A program made the position numbers and the translations under genes. Source: an uncultured Sutterella sp. (GTDB lineage: Bacteria; Pseudomonadota; Gammaproteobacteria; Burkholderiales; Burkholderiaceae_F). Taken from it: DNA of 26,663 nucleotides. The DNA lies in contig CAKQON010000020.1 of NCBI GenBank assembly GCA_934255515.1, positions 1 to 26,663 on the forward strand, read 5' to 3'. Shown in pieces: positions 25,302-26,663 of this stretch (the stretch's first letter is position 1; every line of letters begins with the position of its first letter). The notes beneath the pieces are model-generated. The model searched no databases. It saw nothing but the letters and a program-made list of their open reading frames with translations, and was not told where the DNA came from.

Positions 25302-25800
25302 CTGTTGTCGAAGGAGAAGAATTGGGTTGCGCGGGCGGAATGATGGTCTTTGGGGGACGCGGCTCGAAGGAGCGGATGGTTCCGAGAATCAGCTGGTCCG
25401 CCTGCTGTTCGTCGGGCATCGGGTCGGACGTCCAGTGGTCGACGCGGCGGTCCGCGTTGAAGTAGACGCTCAGACGCCGGATCTGCTCCTCGCCGTCGCC
25501 GCGGCGCAGGTAGTAGACATAGTCCCAGCGGCCCTGATGGAACTGATCCTGCACCAGCGGAACGCCGAGCAGGAACTGCACCTGTGCGTCCGTCATGCCT
25601 TTTTCGAGCTGAAGCGCCATTTCACTCGTGACCAGATTGCCCTGGTGGACATCAGCACGGTAAGGTTTCAGGAAGTAAGGCACGAAGTCGGTCGCGCTTT
25701 CCCAGGCACTCGAGACCGTGTCGGTGACCGTGCTGCAGCCCGTAAGGCCGACGGCGCCCGCAAGCGTGGTGCATAAAATGAGGAGATGTCGCTTGAACAT
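25231..25800 (-). CDS. bamE: Outer membrane protein assembly factor BamE (SmpA/OmlA lipoprotein)
   Basis: BamE is a lipoprotein of the BAM complex, which folds beta-barrels into the outer membrane. The 189-residue precursor has a signal peptide of about 21 residues ending in the lipobox LTGC (Cys22). The SmpA/OmlA domain follows, with PYRADVHQGNLVTSEMALQLEKGMT, QVQFLLGVPLVQDQFH and RWDYVYYL. The C-terminal 45 residues are a disordered Pro/Ser/Thr/Ala-rich tail, partly overlapping the next gene. Divergent bamE(omlA)-fur is a known proteobacterial arrangement. Lgt encoded upstream in this window would lipidate the protein. Confidence 0.94.
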   Translation of the reverse strand: MFKRHLLILCTTLAGAVGLTGCSTVTDTVSSAWESATDFVPYFLKPYRADVHQGNLVTSEMALQLEKGMTDAQVQFLLGVPLVQDQFHQGRWDYVYYLRRGDGEEQIRRLSVYFNADRRVDHWTSDPMPDEQQADQLILGTIRSFEPRPPKTIIPPAQPNSSPSTTDANETGTREAQSPDNAAHQPAAE

Positions 25801-25809
25801 AAACCGAAT

Positions 25810-25838
25810 AAAATAAGAATTTCAGGCCGGGTTCTCAA
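25810..25838 (-). promoter_or_regulatory. Probable bamE promoter
   Basis: On the minus strand TTGAGA (complement of 25833-25838) and TATTTT (complement of 25810-25815) are spaced by 17 bases. The predicted start near 25803 lies only a few bases before the ATG, so the mRNA would be nearly leaderless. Treat the assignment as tentative. Confidence 0.4.
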
Positions 25839-25860
25839 ATGAGCCCTGACCCCGTATGAT
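25832..25860 (+). promoter_or_regulatory. Probable fur promoter
   Basis: TTCTCA (25832-25837) and TATGAT (25855-25860) are spaced by 17 bases. The -35 shares its bases with the opposite-strand bamE -35, so the divergent promoters would overlap. Two tandem copies of AAAGAACTC follow at 25861-25878. Confidence 0.45.
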
Positions 25861-25878
25861 AAAGAACTCAAAGAACTC
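25861..25878 (+). repeat. Tandem 9-bp repeat in the fur leader
   Basis: AAAGAACTC occurs twice in a row immediately after the fur -10 element, covering the likely transcription start. It could be a regulator site or a simple slippage duplication. Confidence 0.8.
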
Positions 25879-25914
25879 AGACAGGGTAGCTTTGCCGTGA
25901 AGGAAGCAACACAG

Positions 25915-26373
25915 ATGCAGCAGTCCGCCGATTTGAAGACCATGGGTCTCAAGGTTACGGTGCCTCGCCTCAAAATTCTAGATTTATTTCAAAAGCTTTC
26001 TGAGTCGCAGGAAGCCGGCAAGCGCCATCTTTCTGCCGAAGAAGTCTACAAGCTTCTCCTGAACGAAAACAGCGATATCGGGCTGGCGACGGTTTACCGC
26101 GTGCTCACGCAGTTTGAAAACGCCGGCATTCTCGTTCGCCACGATTTCGACGAGGGCAGAGCCATTTATGAGCTCCAGGAAGGCCGTCACCACGATCATA
26201 TCGTCTGCGTGCGCTGCGGCAAGGTCGAGGAGTTCGTGGACCCTGAAATCGAAAAGGCGCAGCGGCAGGTCTCGTCCCGCCTTGGGTACGAAATGACCGA
26301 TCACTCGCTCGTTCTCTACGGCGTCTGCCACGACTGCCGAGAGAAGGAACGCAAGCGCAAGGAAGCAGTCTGA
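25915..26373 (+). CDS. fur: Ferric uptake regulator Fur
   Basis: Fur is a dimeric, metal-responsive repressor of iron acquisition genes. From ATG 25915 it has 152 residues and starts MQQSADLKTMGLKVTVPRL, matching family N-termini; a GTG at 25897 would add six residues. The winged-helix domain includes HLSAEEVYKLL and IGLATVYRVLTQFENAGIL (recognition helix). The metal-binding and dimer domain has HHDHIVCVRCGKVEEF (Cys-x2-Cys) and a second Cys-x2-Cys in GVCHDCREK. The Lys/Arg-rich end is normal. AGGA lies ten bases before the ATG. It is divergent from bamE. Confidence 0.96.
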   Translation: MQQSADLKTMGLKVTVPRLKILDLFQKLSESQEAGKRHLSAEEVYKLLLNENSDIGLATVYRVLTQFENAGILVRHDFDEGRAIYELQEGRHHDHIVCVRCGKVEEFVDPEIEKAQRQVSSRLGYEMTDHSLVLYGVCHDCREKERKRKEAV

Positions 26374-26427
26374 GTTCCTGCGTTTCGCCTGAAGCTCAGA
26401 AATCCCATGGAAGGAGCGCGCGAGCGC

Positions 26428-26449
26428 CCGGGACTCCCGGATTCTTGCT
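26428..26449 (+). terminator. Possible weak terminator after fur
   Basis: CCGGG (26428-26432) and CCCGG (26436-26440) form a short stem with a three-base loop, followed by ATTCTTGCTT. The stem is short and the T-tract broken. Confidence 0.3.
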
Positions 26450-26501
26450 TAGGCCCCTATTGATCAGAGTCAAGAGCCTCCTTAGGGAAGGTCTGAGCAA
26501 G

Positions 26502-26578
26502 TGCCAATTTTTATGACTGCAACCGGAAAATCCGGCCCCAACACATAAATTCGGTTGTTTACAGTCTAAAAATTGGCA
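26502..26578. repeat. 77-bp imperfect inverted repeat at the right edge
   Basis: TGCCAATTTTTA (26502-26513) pairs perfectly with TAAAAATTGGCA (26567-26578). GACTG (26515-26519) pairs with CAGTC (26562-26566), and CAACCG (26520-26525) with CGGTTG (26552-26557), with small bulges. The 26-nt interior contains its own CCGG-AAAAT-CCGG repeat, which competes with the outer stem. No gene or T-run is associated. Candidates are a miniature inverted-repeat element, an unannotated structured RNA or the edge of a mobile element. I see no flanking duplication. Confidence 0.8.
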
Positions 26579-26594
26579 GTTTATGCTGTTTTTA

Positions 26595-26608
26595 GTGGAA
26601 ATTTCCAC
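26595..26608. repeat. 14-bp perfect palindrome
   Basis: GTGGAAATTTCCAC reads the same on both strands. It lies 17 bases beyond the 77-bp inverted repeat, in an AT-rich non-coding stretch, and could be a protein-binding site. The rest of 26374-26663 shows no gene. Confidence 0.6.
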
Positions 26609-26663
26609 AATATAGGCACAATTAGGCCATCAATCTCTTCAGGTAACAATCGAAAGTGAAGAG

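Noticed and set aside
26396..26608. 70-codon minus-strand ORF near the right edge
   Set aside because: It runs through the large inverted repeat, has no convincing ribosome binding site and has an odd composition. It is more likely non-coding.

Overview
This window looks like a chromosomal segment of a GC-rich betaproteobacterium, most likely Burkholderiales, family Sutterellaceae. No species can be assigned from sequence alone. The placement rests on gene content and order. It shows hda-HAD-pcnB-folK, queA-tgt-yajC-secD-secF, divergent bamE/fur, zapA followed by 6S RNA and an EVE-domain gene, and the DUF2868-DUF3482 GTPase pair. These are arrangements I know from Burkholderiales. Apart from one insertion sequence, the window is dense core genome.

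Layout. (1) 1-4.8 kb: purM on the minus strand, divergent from a plus-strand run of hda (replication-initiation control), a HAD-IB phosphatase, pcnB (RNA 3' polyadenylation) and folK (folate). (2) 4.8-5.5 kb: tRNA-Leu(CAA) with its own terminator, then an orphan rfbC. (3) 5.5-7.6 kb, minus: darP followed by one ORF joining a MogA domain to an alpha/beta-hydrolase esterase. (4) 7.7-13.5 kb, plus: queA and tgt (queuosine), yajC, secD and secF (Sec translocon accessory complex). An intrinsic terminator sits 21 nt before the secD start codon.

(5) 13.6-15.9 kb: an IS4-superfamily insertion sequence of about 2.02 kb. I delimit it by imperfect 31-bp terminal inverted repeats. It carries its own inward terminator, a promoter embedded in a perfect 26-bp palindrome, and a 611-aa DDE transposase. 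It interrupts a short promoter-driven ORF. (6) 15.9-22 kb, minus: a tightly packed run thiM-thiE-(CptA/EptA-like phosphoethanolamine transferase)-DUF2868 membrane protein-DUF3482 GTPase, with overlapping starts and stops in its first three genes. (7) 22-23.8 kb: lgt (plus) converging on a TauE/SafE-type permease (minus) through a bidirectional terminator.

(8) 23.8-26.4 kb: bamE, a ZapB-like coiled-coil gene, zapA, 6S RNA and an EVE-domain gene on the minus strand, with fur divergent from bamE. The window ends in a non-coding stretch holding a large 77-bp imperfect inverted repeat.

Most genes are ordinary housekeeping genes. The parts that look least described are the Mog-esterase fusion, the secD leader attenuator candidate, the thi/phosphoethanolamine transferase/DUF2868/DUF3482 cluster, the palindromic transposase promoter and the terminal 77-bp inverted repeat. 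I found no CRISPR array, no rRNA, no defence cassette and no clear prophage.
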